Source: Hyphomicrobium_A sp964493785 (lineage in GTDB: Bacteria; Pseudomonadota; Alphaproteobacteria; Rhizobiales; Hyphomicrobiaceae). Taken from it: a stretch of DNA of 64,000 bases. Location: the NCBI GenBank assembly GCA_964493785.1, contig CAZBPM010000005.1, positions 62,001 through 126,000 on the forward strand. Direction: 5' to 3'. Numbering within the stretch: the first letter of the stretch is position 1; the number at the start of each line of letters is the position of its first letter. A model generated the notes under the pieces. The model was not told where the DNA came from. It was given only the letters and a program-made list of their open reading frames with translations, and searched no databases. Made by a program: the position numbers and the translations under genes. This document shows positions 41,353 through 48,884 of this stretch, in pieces.

Positions 41353-43125
41353 ATGGTCGTTGAAGCCGAAGCGAAGCGCGAGCCGTACAAGGCTCTATCG
41401 CGACGGGTGCTCGTTGCCGAAGACAGCCCGATAACACAGGATCTGCTCAAGTTGCTGCTCAACCAGCGAGGGCATGAGGTCGATATTGTCAGCGACGGGC
41501 TGCAAGCGCTGGCGGCCTTGCGCGAAAAGCAATACGACGTTGCGTTGCTGGACTTTCACCTCCCAGGAATGGACGGCCTTGAGGTCGCGGCGAAACTGCG
41601 GGCCGGGCCGGGCCATCACCGGACGCCGCGCCTCATTGCGATGACTGCGGACACACAAGGACTTCTGGGTCACGCCTCCGATTGTGAGAGCTTCGATCAC
41701 ATTCTTCCCAAGCCCTTGGACATCTACGAGGTGGGGAAGCTTGTCGAAGAACAGTCTGAGATCGGAGATCACGAGGGTCTCATCGCGAGGAAGCAGCGCG
41801 CGCGTCTGACACCGGTGCCGCGCTCAGAGCCTTCAGTGCTCAAGGACCTTGGGCACCAGTTTCTTTATTGGCCAGGCGACGTGGAGCCCGCCCGCCTCTC
41901 CAGCCGCGCCATGCAGGCGACGCTTGGCGACCCGCGATTCGATGCGCTCGTCATCAACGCTGCTGCGACGCAGGCTGAGCTTGCAGGCATATGGAGGCAC
42001 AAGGCTCTTCATCTGCTGCCGGTCATCGACATGACCGGGGCCCTCGGCCGTGCTGCAGACCTCGACGGCGCGGGACTGAAGATCGGTGGCGCAGACAAGC
42101 TGAACGAACTCATAGAGCGCTTCAATGCTCAGCGCGCCTTGCTTCACGGCGATCTGGTCCTGACGGATAACATCAGTGAGAAGCTCGTTGGCCGCGCATT
42201 CGTTTCTGGGAAGCCGTTCGCCGCCTACTACGAGCCGCGTATAGCCTCACTCGTCAGCTACGACACCGTTGCCGAGCCGGATCTCGTCGTCCGCGAAGGC
42301 GATCTGTTGACCGCCGAAGGGCTGTTCAAGAAAGTATTCTTCGATCGGCTTCATGTTTGCGGGCGGTGCAATTCCAACCGGTTGAACGTGCGCGAAGAGT
42401 GTTCGCGCTGTCGCTCGGCAGATCTGGCCGAAGAATCCTATCTGCATCACTTCCGCTGCGCGTATCAGGGCGCAGACTCCAAGTTCCGCCAAGGCGATGA
42501 TCTCGTCTGCCCGAAGTGTCGGCGGGAGCTTACCAATTTCGGCACCGACTACGATAGGCCCGGCTCGATGAGCGTCTGCCGAAAATGCGGACACGCCGAT
42601 TCCGAGCCGGTCATCGGCTTCATGTGCCTCGACTGTGGCGCTCACTCGGATTCGGCGACGACCAATACGCGCGACGTCCATTCCTACGAGCTCACTGAGC
42701 AGGGTCGGAGCTTCGCCAAGCATGGCGTCGCTTATCTCGGACCGGCCCGGCGTGCGCTCCGATTCACCGATCTTCCGCTTGAAATCGTGATCGCACTGAA
42801 TGCTTCTGCGAAGCAATACAACGAGGCTGGCAAGCCGTTCACGCTCGGCAACATCTTCTATGAGAACGAACGCGAGGTGACCGCTGAGTACGGCGCGCGC
42901 CAATTCGCCAACGCCCGCGATCAGTACATCGAAAGCCTGCGTGCGGGTCTTGGTCCAACAGCTGTCGTAACGCGCGGCACATCCTACGACCTGGCGCTGC
43001 TGCGCGACGTCGCTCCCGATGAAGCAATGCGACGGTTCGATGCCATTTCGGAGCAGGCTCAGAGCGCTTTGCGCTTCGATCTCGGGGCCACATGCCAAGC
43101 CCTAGGGCCGGATAGCTTCTCGTGA
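41353..43125 (+). CDS. Response regulator with TackOD1 zinc-ribbon output
   Basis: 590 residues. A receiver (about 17-135) with D24, phospho-acceptor D67 in LLDFHLPGMDG and K120 in LPKP is followed by a linker and a TackOD1 domain (about 160-450): the pattern FLYWPGD, then C336-x2-C339, C350-x2-C353, HHFRC369, C386-x2-C389, DYDRPGS, C409-x2-C412 and C425-x2-C428, six cysteine-pair-type groups for zinc ribbons. The C-terminal 130 residues look like a degenerate GGDEF-like fold. TackOD1 was first described as an output domain of thaumarchaeal signalling proteins. First gene of the operon; next gene overlaps as TGATG. Confidence 0.82.
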   Translation: MVVEAEAKREPYKALSRRVLVAEDSPITQDLLKLLLNQRGHEVDIVSDGLQALAALREKQYDVALLDFHLPGMDGLEVAAKLRAGPGHHRTPRLIAMTADTQGLLGHASDCESFDHILPKPLDIYEVGKLVEEQSEIGDHEGLIARKQRARLTPVPRSEPSVLKDLGHQFLYWPGDVEPARLSSRAMQATLGDPRFDALVINAAATQAELAGIWRHKALHLLPVIDMTGALGRAADLDGAGLKIGGADKLNELIERFNAQRALLHGDLVLTDNISEKLVGRAFVSGKPFAAYYEPRIASLVSYDTVAEPDLVVREGDLLTAEGLFKKVFFDRLHVCGRCNSNRLNVREECSRCRSADLAEESYLHHFRCAYQGADSKFRQGDDLVCPKCRRELTNFGTDYDRPGSMSVCRKCGHADSEPVIGFMCLDCGAHSDSATTNTRDVHSYELTEQGRSFAKHGVAYLGPARRALRFTDLPLEIVIALNASAKQYNEAGKPFTLGNIFYENEREVTAEYGARQFANARDQYIESLRAGLGPTAVVTRGTSYDLALLRDVAPDEAMRRFDAISEQAQSALRFDLGATCQALGPDSFS

Positions 43126-44390
43126 TGTGGCAACAGATCAACGACGGGATGACCTACATCCTCTCGCAAAGCCCTGCGAGCCTGTTCCATTTGTTCTGGT
43201 TCGTTATCATCTTCGAGATTCCCCGATACACTTTGGGGTTCATCGCCGTCGTCGTTGTCAGCTTCGGCCGGTCGGCCCCTAGGTATAGGTCTGGTCCTCG
43301 CCCGACGATCAGCGTCGTCATCGCCGGACACAATGAGCAGGACGCCATCGAGCGTTGCGTTCTATCGCTTCGCGAACAGAGTTACGAGCCGGACGAAATT
43401 ATCGTCGTTAGCGACGGCTCGACGGACCGGATGCCAGCCAAGCTCCGAGAGCTGCAGAAACGTGGGCTTATACAGCAGGCGCATTGTACGCAGCTGCGGT
43501 CCGGAAAATCGGCTGCCGTCAACCTGGCCATGAGCCGCGCCCAAGGCGAGATCATCGTCAACGTCGACTGCGATTGCACGTTCGACCGCAAGGCCCTGCA
43601 AGAGATCGTCAAGCCGTTCTGCGATCCTGATGTTGGCGCCGTCGCGGGCAATATCGTCGTGCGTAATCCGCACGCCAGCCTGATCGCCTCGTTTCAAGCC
43701 ATCGAGTATCTGATCAGCATTTCGCAAGGCAAGCAGTCGGCCAACCTGACCGATCTGATGACCTGCGTATCGGGCGCCTTTGGCGCGTTTCGGCGCACCG
43801 CGATCATAGACGTCGGGGGCTTGGACTCGGGAGGTGGCGAGGATCTCGACGTCACGTTGACGCTTCGCTCGGCTGGATGGACGACGCGCTTTGAACCCGA
43901 CGCCATTTGCTACACCGACGTTCCCGAGACCCTGGCGGCACTGACGCGTCAGCGTTTTCGCTGGGAGCGAGACGCCGTGCGCTTGCGTTACCGCAAACAC
44001 GTTGATCTTCTAAACCCCTTCAGCCATCGGTTCAGTCCGCTCGAAGTTTTGCATGAACTCGATTTCTTGACCTTCAACGTGCTGGCCGCGATCGCCTTTC
44101 CTTTCTACCTGATCTGGTTGTTCGTCACCTACGGGGACTTGGCCCCGATCATACTGCTCGGCGCCCAGATCGGCATGCTGGCGCTCGACACCTTCACTTT
44201 TCTTCTGGCCGCATGGCTGTCGCCCAAGGTCAATTCGCTGTCTCTGATGCCTTACCTCGTCGGCTACGACCTCTATTACGGCCTTGTCGCCCGGTTCACC
44301 CGTCTTGCGGCCTATCTGCAGGAATGGGTGCTCGAGGCGTCGTACCAAGACACTTACGTGCCCCGTAAGGTCCACAAGGTTCGGAGATAA
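43125..44390 (+). CDS. Membrane glycosyltransferase family 2 (processive type)
   Basis: 421 residues from ATG 43125, overlapping the previous stop (GTG 43122 is an alternative). A hydrophobic N-terminal segment (about 20-48) precedes a GT-A catalytic domain with ISVVIAGHNEQD, VVSDGSTD, VNVDCDCTF, GGGEDLDVTLTLRSAG and QRFRW, the D-DxD-D-QxxRW set of processive synthases such as BcsA and PgaC. Three to four C-terminal membrane helices follow. It should polymerise and translocate a polysaccharide across the inner membrane. No PilZ domain; control by the TackOD1 protein is inferred. Confidence 0.88.
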   Translation: MWQQINDGMTYILSQSPASLFHLFWFVIIFEIPRYTLGFIAVVVVSFGRSAPRYRSGPRPTISVVIAGHNEQDAIERCVLSLREQSYEPDEIIVVSDGSTDRMPAKLRELQKRGLIQQAHCTQLRSGKSAAVNLAMSRAQGEIIVNVDCDCTFDRKALQEIVKPFCDPDVGAVAGNIVVRNPHASLIASFQAIEYLISISQGKQSANLTDLMTCVSGAFGAFRRTAIIDVGGLDSGGGEDLDVTLTLRSAGWTTRFEPDAICYTDVPETLAALTRQRFRWERDAVRLRYRKHVDLLNPFSHRFSPLEVLHELDFLTFNVLAAIAFPFYLIWLFVTYGDLAPIILLGAQIGMLALDTFTFLLAAWLSPKVNSLSLMPYLVGYDLYYGLVARFTRLAAYLQEWVLEASYQDTYVPRKVHKVRR

Positions 44391-44393
44391 TCT

Positions 44394-45401
44394 GTGCGCA
44401 CGCTGAAAAAGCGAATCCGACCCGACAACTTGGCGAACGAGGTTCGCGTGCAGCGCGGGTCTATCGGGCGCTACGTCTATCTTGCGTTCCTCGCGATCTT
44501 TGCGCTCGGCGTGCTGAACTATCTGTTCGGCGATGTGCTCATCCTGCGCGCCGACGGTCTGGTGCTCAAAGACGAGAACGTGGTCGCGACGACTTACATT
44601 GCCCGGGTGGTTCGCGTCGATGTTCAGCAGGGACAGTTGGTCGAGAAAGGCAGGCCTCTTCTTCAGTTGCAGTCACTGGAACTCCTGGAGCGTCTGGCGG
44701 ATCTCTCGACCAAGCGCGCCGAGCTCGTCGCCAAGGCGACGGATTTCAAGATCCGGGCTCAGAACGTCGTCTCGTTGCTGCCACTGGCCGAGCGTCGCGA
44801 GGCGGAGTCCGGGCGTGTCATCAAGCAGTTCGACAGCATGGCGAAAGAGGGCTTCGTACGTTCCGTGCCCTATGCCGATGCGCTGAGCGCAAACTACAGC
44901 GCCAGCCGCGATCGTGTGACGCTATCGTCCGAGGGGCAGGTGCTGGGCGCAGAAATGACCGCGTTCGACCACGCCCTTGCCGACGCAGAAGCGGCACTGC
45001 GGGATCTGAAGGTGCACTACGCCGACGGGGTCGTGGTTTCTCCAGTCAGTGGCTCGGTCGGCGCAGTGGTCCCGTTTCTTGGCAACGTTTACCGGCCTGG
45101 CGAGCCACTCATGTCGATCTATTCGGGCGATCCTTACGTGCTTCTCTATCTGCCGCGCCGCTATCTTTTCCCGATCGACATTGGCTTGAGGGTTCAGGTC
45201 ACCGACGGGCAGCGCACCGCGATGGGCACTGTCGTCGAGATACTGCCGGTCACCGCAACGCTGCCGCGTGAATTCCAGAACACCTTCCAACCGGCAGACC
45301 GCAATCAGCTCGCCAAGATAAAACTTTCTTCCGACGCGCCATTTCCGCTCAACCAGAAGGTCCGGGTAACGCGTCCATATTTTTGGGATTGGCGATCATG
45401 A
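44394..45401 (+). CDS. HlyD/Alg44-like membrane-fusion protein
   Basis: 335 residues with a GTG start at 44394, three bases after the glycosyltransferase stop. One transmembrane helix (about 27-47), a split lipoyl/biotinyl domain (VVRVDVQQGQLVEKGRPLLQLQSLELLERL and later VVSPVSGSVGAVVPFLGNVYRPGEPLMSIY), and an alpha-helical hairpin between them. Such proteins bridge an inner-membrane transporter or synthase to the outer membrane. Next to a GT2 it is likely a periplasmic part of the polysaccharide export path. Confidence 0.85.
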   Translation: MRTLKKRIRPDNLANEVRVQRGSIGRYVYLAFLAIFALGVLNYLFGDVLILRADGLVLKDENVVATTYIARVVRVDVQQGQLVEKGRPLLQLQSLELLERLADLSTKRAELVAKATDFKIRAQNVVSLLPLAERREAESGRVIKQFDSMAKEGFVRSVPYADALSANYSASRDRVTLSSEGQVLGAEMTAFDHALADAEAALRDLKVHYADGVVVSPVSGSVGAVVPFLGNVYRPGEPLMSIYSGDPYVLLYLPRRYLFPIDIGLRVQVTDGQRTAMGTVVEILPVTATLPREFQNTFQPADRNQLAKIKLSSDAPFPLNQKVRVTRPYFWDWRS

Positions 45402-46906
45402 CCGCTGCCATCGCTCCGACGCGGCGAGGACATCCCGTTCCGCCTAATGAGAGGTTCAAGCTTCTCGTCGAGTGCGTCAAAGACTATGCAATATTGATCC
45501 TCGACGAGACAGGGCATGTTTCAAGCTGGAATTTGGGCGCCGAGCGCCTCAACGGGTACTCCGAGCAGGAAATCATCGGTCAGCATTTCTCGCGCTTTTA
45601 CATCCCGGAAGATATCGCCTCGCGCAAGCCCCAGAGAGAACTCGAGACGGCAACCGCCGTGGGCCGCGTCGAGGACGAAGGCTGGCGCTTGCGCAAGGAC
45701 GGCACACGCTTCTGGGCCAACGTCGTCATAACCGCACTTCGCGATGAAGCCGGTAGGCTGTGCGGCTTTGGCAAGGTCGTACGCGACATGACCGAGCGCA
45801 AGCTCGCAGAGAGGCGATTCCATGCCCTACTTGAGCTCGCTCCTGATGCGATGGTCATCGTCAATCCCGAAGGCGATATCCTTATTGTCAACTCGCAGGC
45901 GGAGAAGCTTTTCGGTTACAGCCGAGACGAAATTCTTGGCACGAAAGTTTGGCTGCTGCTGGCGCCGCAATACCGCGACCCTCATCCATCCTCCGACAAT
46001 TTCTTCACCCTTCCGCAGGTAAGGGCTACGCGGGGTCGCCTCGAACTCCGCGTTCGCCGCAAAGTTGGAACTGAGTTTCCTGCCGAGATCAGCTTTTCGC
46101 CGCTGGATATGGAAGGCGAGCGATTGATATCGGCAGCCTTTCGCGACATTAGCGAACGCGTCGAGGAGGTAGAGCGCAACGAGCGGATCAAGGACGATCT
46201 CGTATCGACCGTCAGCCACGAGCTGCGTACGCCGCTGACCGCGATATCCGGCGCCATGGCGCTGCTGTTGGCCAAACACGACAATGGTCTCCCCGAGGCG
46301 TCGACACGCCTGCTGAAGATCGCGCATGGCAACTGCCAGCGGCTCGTACGCTTGGTCAATGACATACTCGCCATCGACAAGGCCGAGTCGGGTGCCGTCG
46401 TCTATGTACTGAAGACACTCGACCTTCGCGCCATCGCCGAGCAGACCATTGAGGCCAATCGCGAGCTGGCCGAGAGTGCTGGCGTCAGCATAAGGCTCGA
46501 CGCGCCGCCGGGACCGTGCGAGTTGAATGCCGATTCCGACCGGATCATCCAGGTACTGACCAATCTCATCTCTAATGCGGTGCGTTTTTCACCCGCCGGC
46601 AAAGAGGTCGTGGTCTGTCTCGCAAAACGCGATGGTGCAGTGCACATCAGTGTGCGCGATCATGGTTCGGGCATCCCCGAGGGCTTCAAGCCAAGGATTT
46701 TTTCCAAGTTCGCGCAGGCTGATGGACCGGACTTGCGCTCCAAAGGCGGCACGGGCCTGGGCCTCAGCATCGTGAAGCAGATCGTAACGATGCTGGGCGG
46801 AAGCGTAAGCTTCAGCGATGCCCCTGGCGGCGGTACTATTTTCTTCGTCGAGCTTCCCGATCGCCCGGTCTCGCTACCCGCTCCGGAACGCAGCGAGGTC
46901 GCCTGA
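45398..46906 (+). CDS. PAS-PAS sensor histidine kinase
   Basis: 502 residues from ATG 45398, overlapping the fusion protein as ATGA. Two PAS domains (about 20-135 and 140-260), a HisKA helix with the phospho-histidine in STVSHELRTPLTAI, and an HATPase_c domain (LISNAVRFSPAGKEV, DHGSGIPEGF, GGTGLGLSIVK). Cytoplasmic. Its first PAS is closely similar to the PAS of the next kinase (KDYAI, GAER, GYS, EIIG, RKDG, FWANVV, RDMTERKL), pointing to a duplication. Confidence 0.9.
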   Translation: MTAAIAPTRRGHPVPPNERFKLLVECVKDYAILILDETGHVSSWNLGAERLNGYSEQEIIGQHFSRFYIPEDIASRKPQRELETATAVGRVEDEGWRLRKDGTRFWANVVITALRDEAGRLCGFGKVVRDMTERKLAERRFHALLELAPDAMVIVNPEGDILIVNSQAEKLFGYSRDEILGTKVWLLLAPQYRDPHPSSDNFFTLPQVRATRGRLELRVRRKVGTEFPAEISFSPLDMEGERLISAAFRDISERVEEVERNERIKDDLVSTVSHELRTPLTAISGAMALLLAKHDNGLPEASTRLLKIAHGNCQRLVRLVNDILAIDKAESGAVVYVLKTLDLRAIAEQTIEANRELAESAGVSIRLDAPPGPCELNADSDRIIQVLTNLISNAVRFSPAGKEVVVCLAKRDGAVHISVRDHGSGIPEGFKPRIFSKFAQADGPDLRSKGGTGLGLSIVKQIVTMLGGSVSFSDAPGGGTIFFVELPDRPVSLPAPERSEVA

Positions 46907-48009
46907 TGCACGCCGCCAGCACCGGTTCTGAGACGCAGGCCGAGCGCATTCGCCTGCTCGTCGAGAGCATCAAAGATTACGCCATCATCATCCTCAATCT
47001 AGATGGAAAGGTGACGACCTGGAACGCGGGCGCTGAGCGCATCAAAGGCTACAGCGGCCGTGAGATCATAGGGCGCCCCTTCTCGCTTCTGTACGGCGAG
47101 GATGATGGCGACCGTTGCGCGCGCCAGCTCGCAATCGCGGGCTCTGAGGGAAGAACGGAGGACGAGTGCTGGATCGTCCGCAAGGACGGCTCGCAATTCT
47201 GGGCCAATGTGGTGGTCACACGAATAGATGACGCCTCGGGGAAGGCGACAGGGTTCGGCATCGTGCTGCGAGATATGACGGAACGCAAACTGCACGAAGG
47301 CGAGCTGCAGGCGAAGAACCAAGCTCTCGAAGCGGCTGTCAGGGAACTCGATGCCTTCTCCTATAGTGTCTCCCACGATCTGCGTGCGCCGTTGCGTGCA
47401 ATAGCCGGTTTCAGCCGCATACTTCTCGAAGAGAACTCAGCCAGCATCGATCCGCAGTCCTGCGAGTACCTTCACCTGGTTCGCGACAACGCCGTGCAGA
47501 TGGGCCAACTGGTCGACGACCTCCTGGCGTTCTCACGTCTGAACCGCACCTCGCTGAAACGGCAGACAGTGCGGATGGCGGCTCTTGCTGCCCAGGCCGC
47601 CCGGGAGCACCAGCTCGAGGGCCGAACCGTCGACGTCGCAATTGGCCTACTGCCGAACATTATCGGCGACCCCGGACTGATGAAGCTCGTCCTGGGAAAT
47701 CTGATCGGTAATGCGATCAAGTTCACCCAAAAGTGCGACAAACCACAGATAGAAGTCGGCGCTTGCCAGAAGGGTGGCGAACAGATCATCTACGTACGCG
47801 ATAATGGCGTCGGCTTCGATATGCGATACGCCGACAAACTGTTCGGTGTCTTTCAGCGCCTGCATCGCGCGGAGGACTTCGAGGGCACGGGCGTCGGCCT
47901 CGCTATTGTGCAGCGCATCGTCGAGCGGCACGGCCAACGCGTTTGGGCCGAGGCTGAAGAGGGCAAGGGCGCGACGTTCTTTTTCACGGTGGAGGTAGTG
48001 GCCACTTGA
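46906..48009 (+). CDS. PAS sensor histidine kinase
   Basis: 367 residues; the start overlaps the previous stop (TGATG). One PAS domain (about 12-130), a HisKA helix of the phytochrome-like type (AFSYSVSHDLRAPLRAIAGFSRILLEE), and an HATPase_c domain (NLIGNAIKFT, VRDNGVGFDMRYADKLFGVFQRLH, GTGVGLAIVQRIVERHG). In other bacteria this kinase type is paired with Rcp1-like receivers, exactly what follows it here. Confidence 0.9.
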   Translation: MHAASTGSETQAERIRLLVESIKDYAIIILNLDGKVTTWNAGAERIKGYSGREIIGRPFSLLYGEDDGDRCARQLAIAGSEGRTEDECWIVRKDGSQFWANVVVTRIDDASGKATGFGIVLRDMTERKLHEGELQAKNQALEAAVRELDAFSYSVSHDLRAPLRAIAGFSRILLEENSASIDPQSCEYLHLVRDNAVQMGQLVDDLLAFSRLNRTSLKRQTVRMAALAAQAAREHQLEGRTVDVAIGLLPNIIGDPGLMKLVLGNLIGNAIKFTQKCDKPQIEVGACQKGGEQIIYVRDNGVGFDMRYADKLFGVFQRLHRAEDFEGTGVGLAIVQRIVERHGQRVWAEAEEGKGATFFFTVEVVAT

Positions 48010-48434
48010 CTTGCGAACAAACCGAAATACTGCTCGTCGAAGACAATCCGAGCGATATCGCGCTCACCTTGCATGCGTTCAAGAAGGCGAACATTGCCAA
48101 CACCATCCATATCGCGCGCGATGGTGTCGAGGCGCTGGAGATGCTGTTCGGAGACGGCGGCAAGACGCCTATCCCGTTGCCCAAGATCATCCTGCTCGAT
48201 TTGAAGCTGCCGCGCGTGGACGGGCACGCCGTCCTGAAACGCATCAAAGCCGAGCCTGCAACGCAGCGAATACCGGTCATCGTGCTCACGTCGTCTGCTG
48301 AGGAGCGCGACGTTATGAAAACGTATGCGAGCGGCGCGAACAGCTACATCATAAAGCCCGTCGACTTCGAGCAGTTCACCGAAGCGGTCCGCGAGATCGG
48401 CCGTTACTGGCTCGAGATCAATCACGTGGGATAG
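48006..48434 (+). CDS. Rcp1-like response regulator
   Basis: 142 residues, start TTG at 48006 overlapping the kinase stop (TTGA). Single receiver of the Rcp1 type with LLVEDNPSDIALTLHAFKKANI, phospho-acceptor in ILLDLKLPRVDGHAVLKRIK and lysine in YIIKPVDFEQF. Without an output domain it should pass phosphate from the preceding kinase to another protein, perhaps the receiver-Hpt protein. Confidence 0.88.
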   Translation: MTCEQTEILLVEDNPSDIALTLHAFKKANIANTIHIARDGVEALEMLFGDGGKTPIPLPKIILLDLKLPRVDGHAVLKRIKAEPATQRIPVIVLTSSAEERDVMKTYASGANSYIIKPVDFEQFTEAVREIGRYWLEINHVG

Positions 48435-48494
48435 AACTTAGGGCGCTCACCTGCCGTTGCAGACCGCCGGTGTTGAGCCAGGGAGTATCAAGTT

Positions 48495-48860
48495 TTGCGC
48501 GTGCTCCACGTCGATGACGAGTCCGACGTCCGCGAAATAGTCCAATTGTCGCTCGAGCTGGACAAGGACGTCGTTGTGAGATGTTGTTCATCAGCGCAAG
48601 AGGCCCTGGCGGCGCTCGCGCAATGGCGCCCGGACGTCATTCTCCTGGACGTGATGATGCCGGTGATGGACGGACCGGCGATGCTGGTCAAACTTCGCCA
48701 GTCGGATGAGTTCCGCGATATCCCAGTGGTCTTCCTCACTGCGCTGACCCAACGCCGCAACATCGATTATTTCAACTCGCTGGGAGCCAACGGGGTAATC
48801 ACCAAACCGTTCGACGTCATGACGCTGGCGGATCAGGTTCGCCGACACCTGCACGTCTAG
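48495..48860 (+). CDS. Single-domain response regulator
   Basis: 121 residues with an apparent TTG start at 48495 and GGGAG about 11 bases upstream. Receiver with LHVDDESDVREI, ILLDVMMPVMDG and VITKPFDVMTLADQVRRHL. Most like the receiver part of the receiver-Hpt protein at 40367, suggesting duplication within the locus. Last gene of the operon; the next gene is convergent. Confidence 0.87.
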   Translation: MRVLHVDDESDVREIVQLSLELDKDVVVRCCSSAQEALAALAQWRPDVILLDVMMPVMDGPAMLVKLRQSDEFRDIPVVFLTALTQRRNIDYFNSLGANGVITKPFDVMTLADQVRRHLHV

Positions 48861-48884
48861 AGGCACTGGCGGCACGGTCAATCG

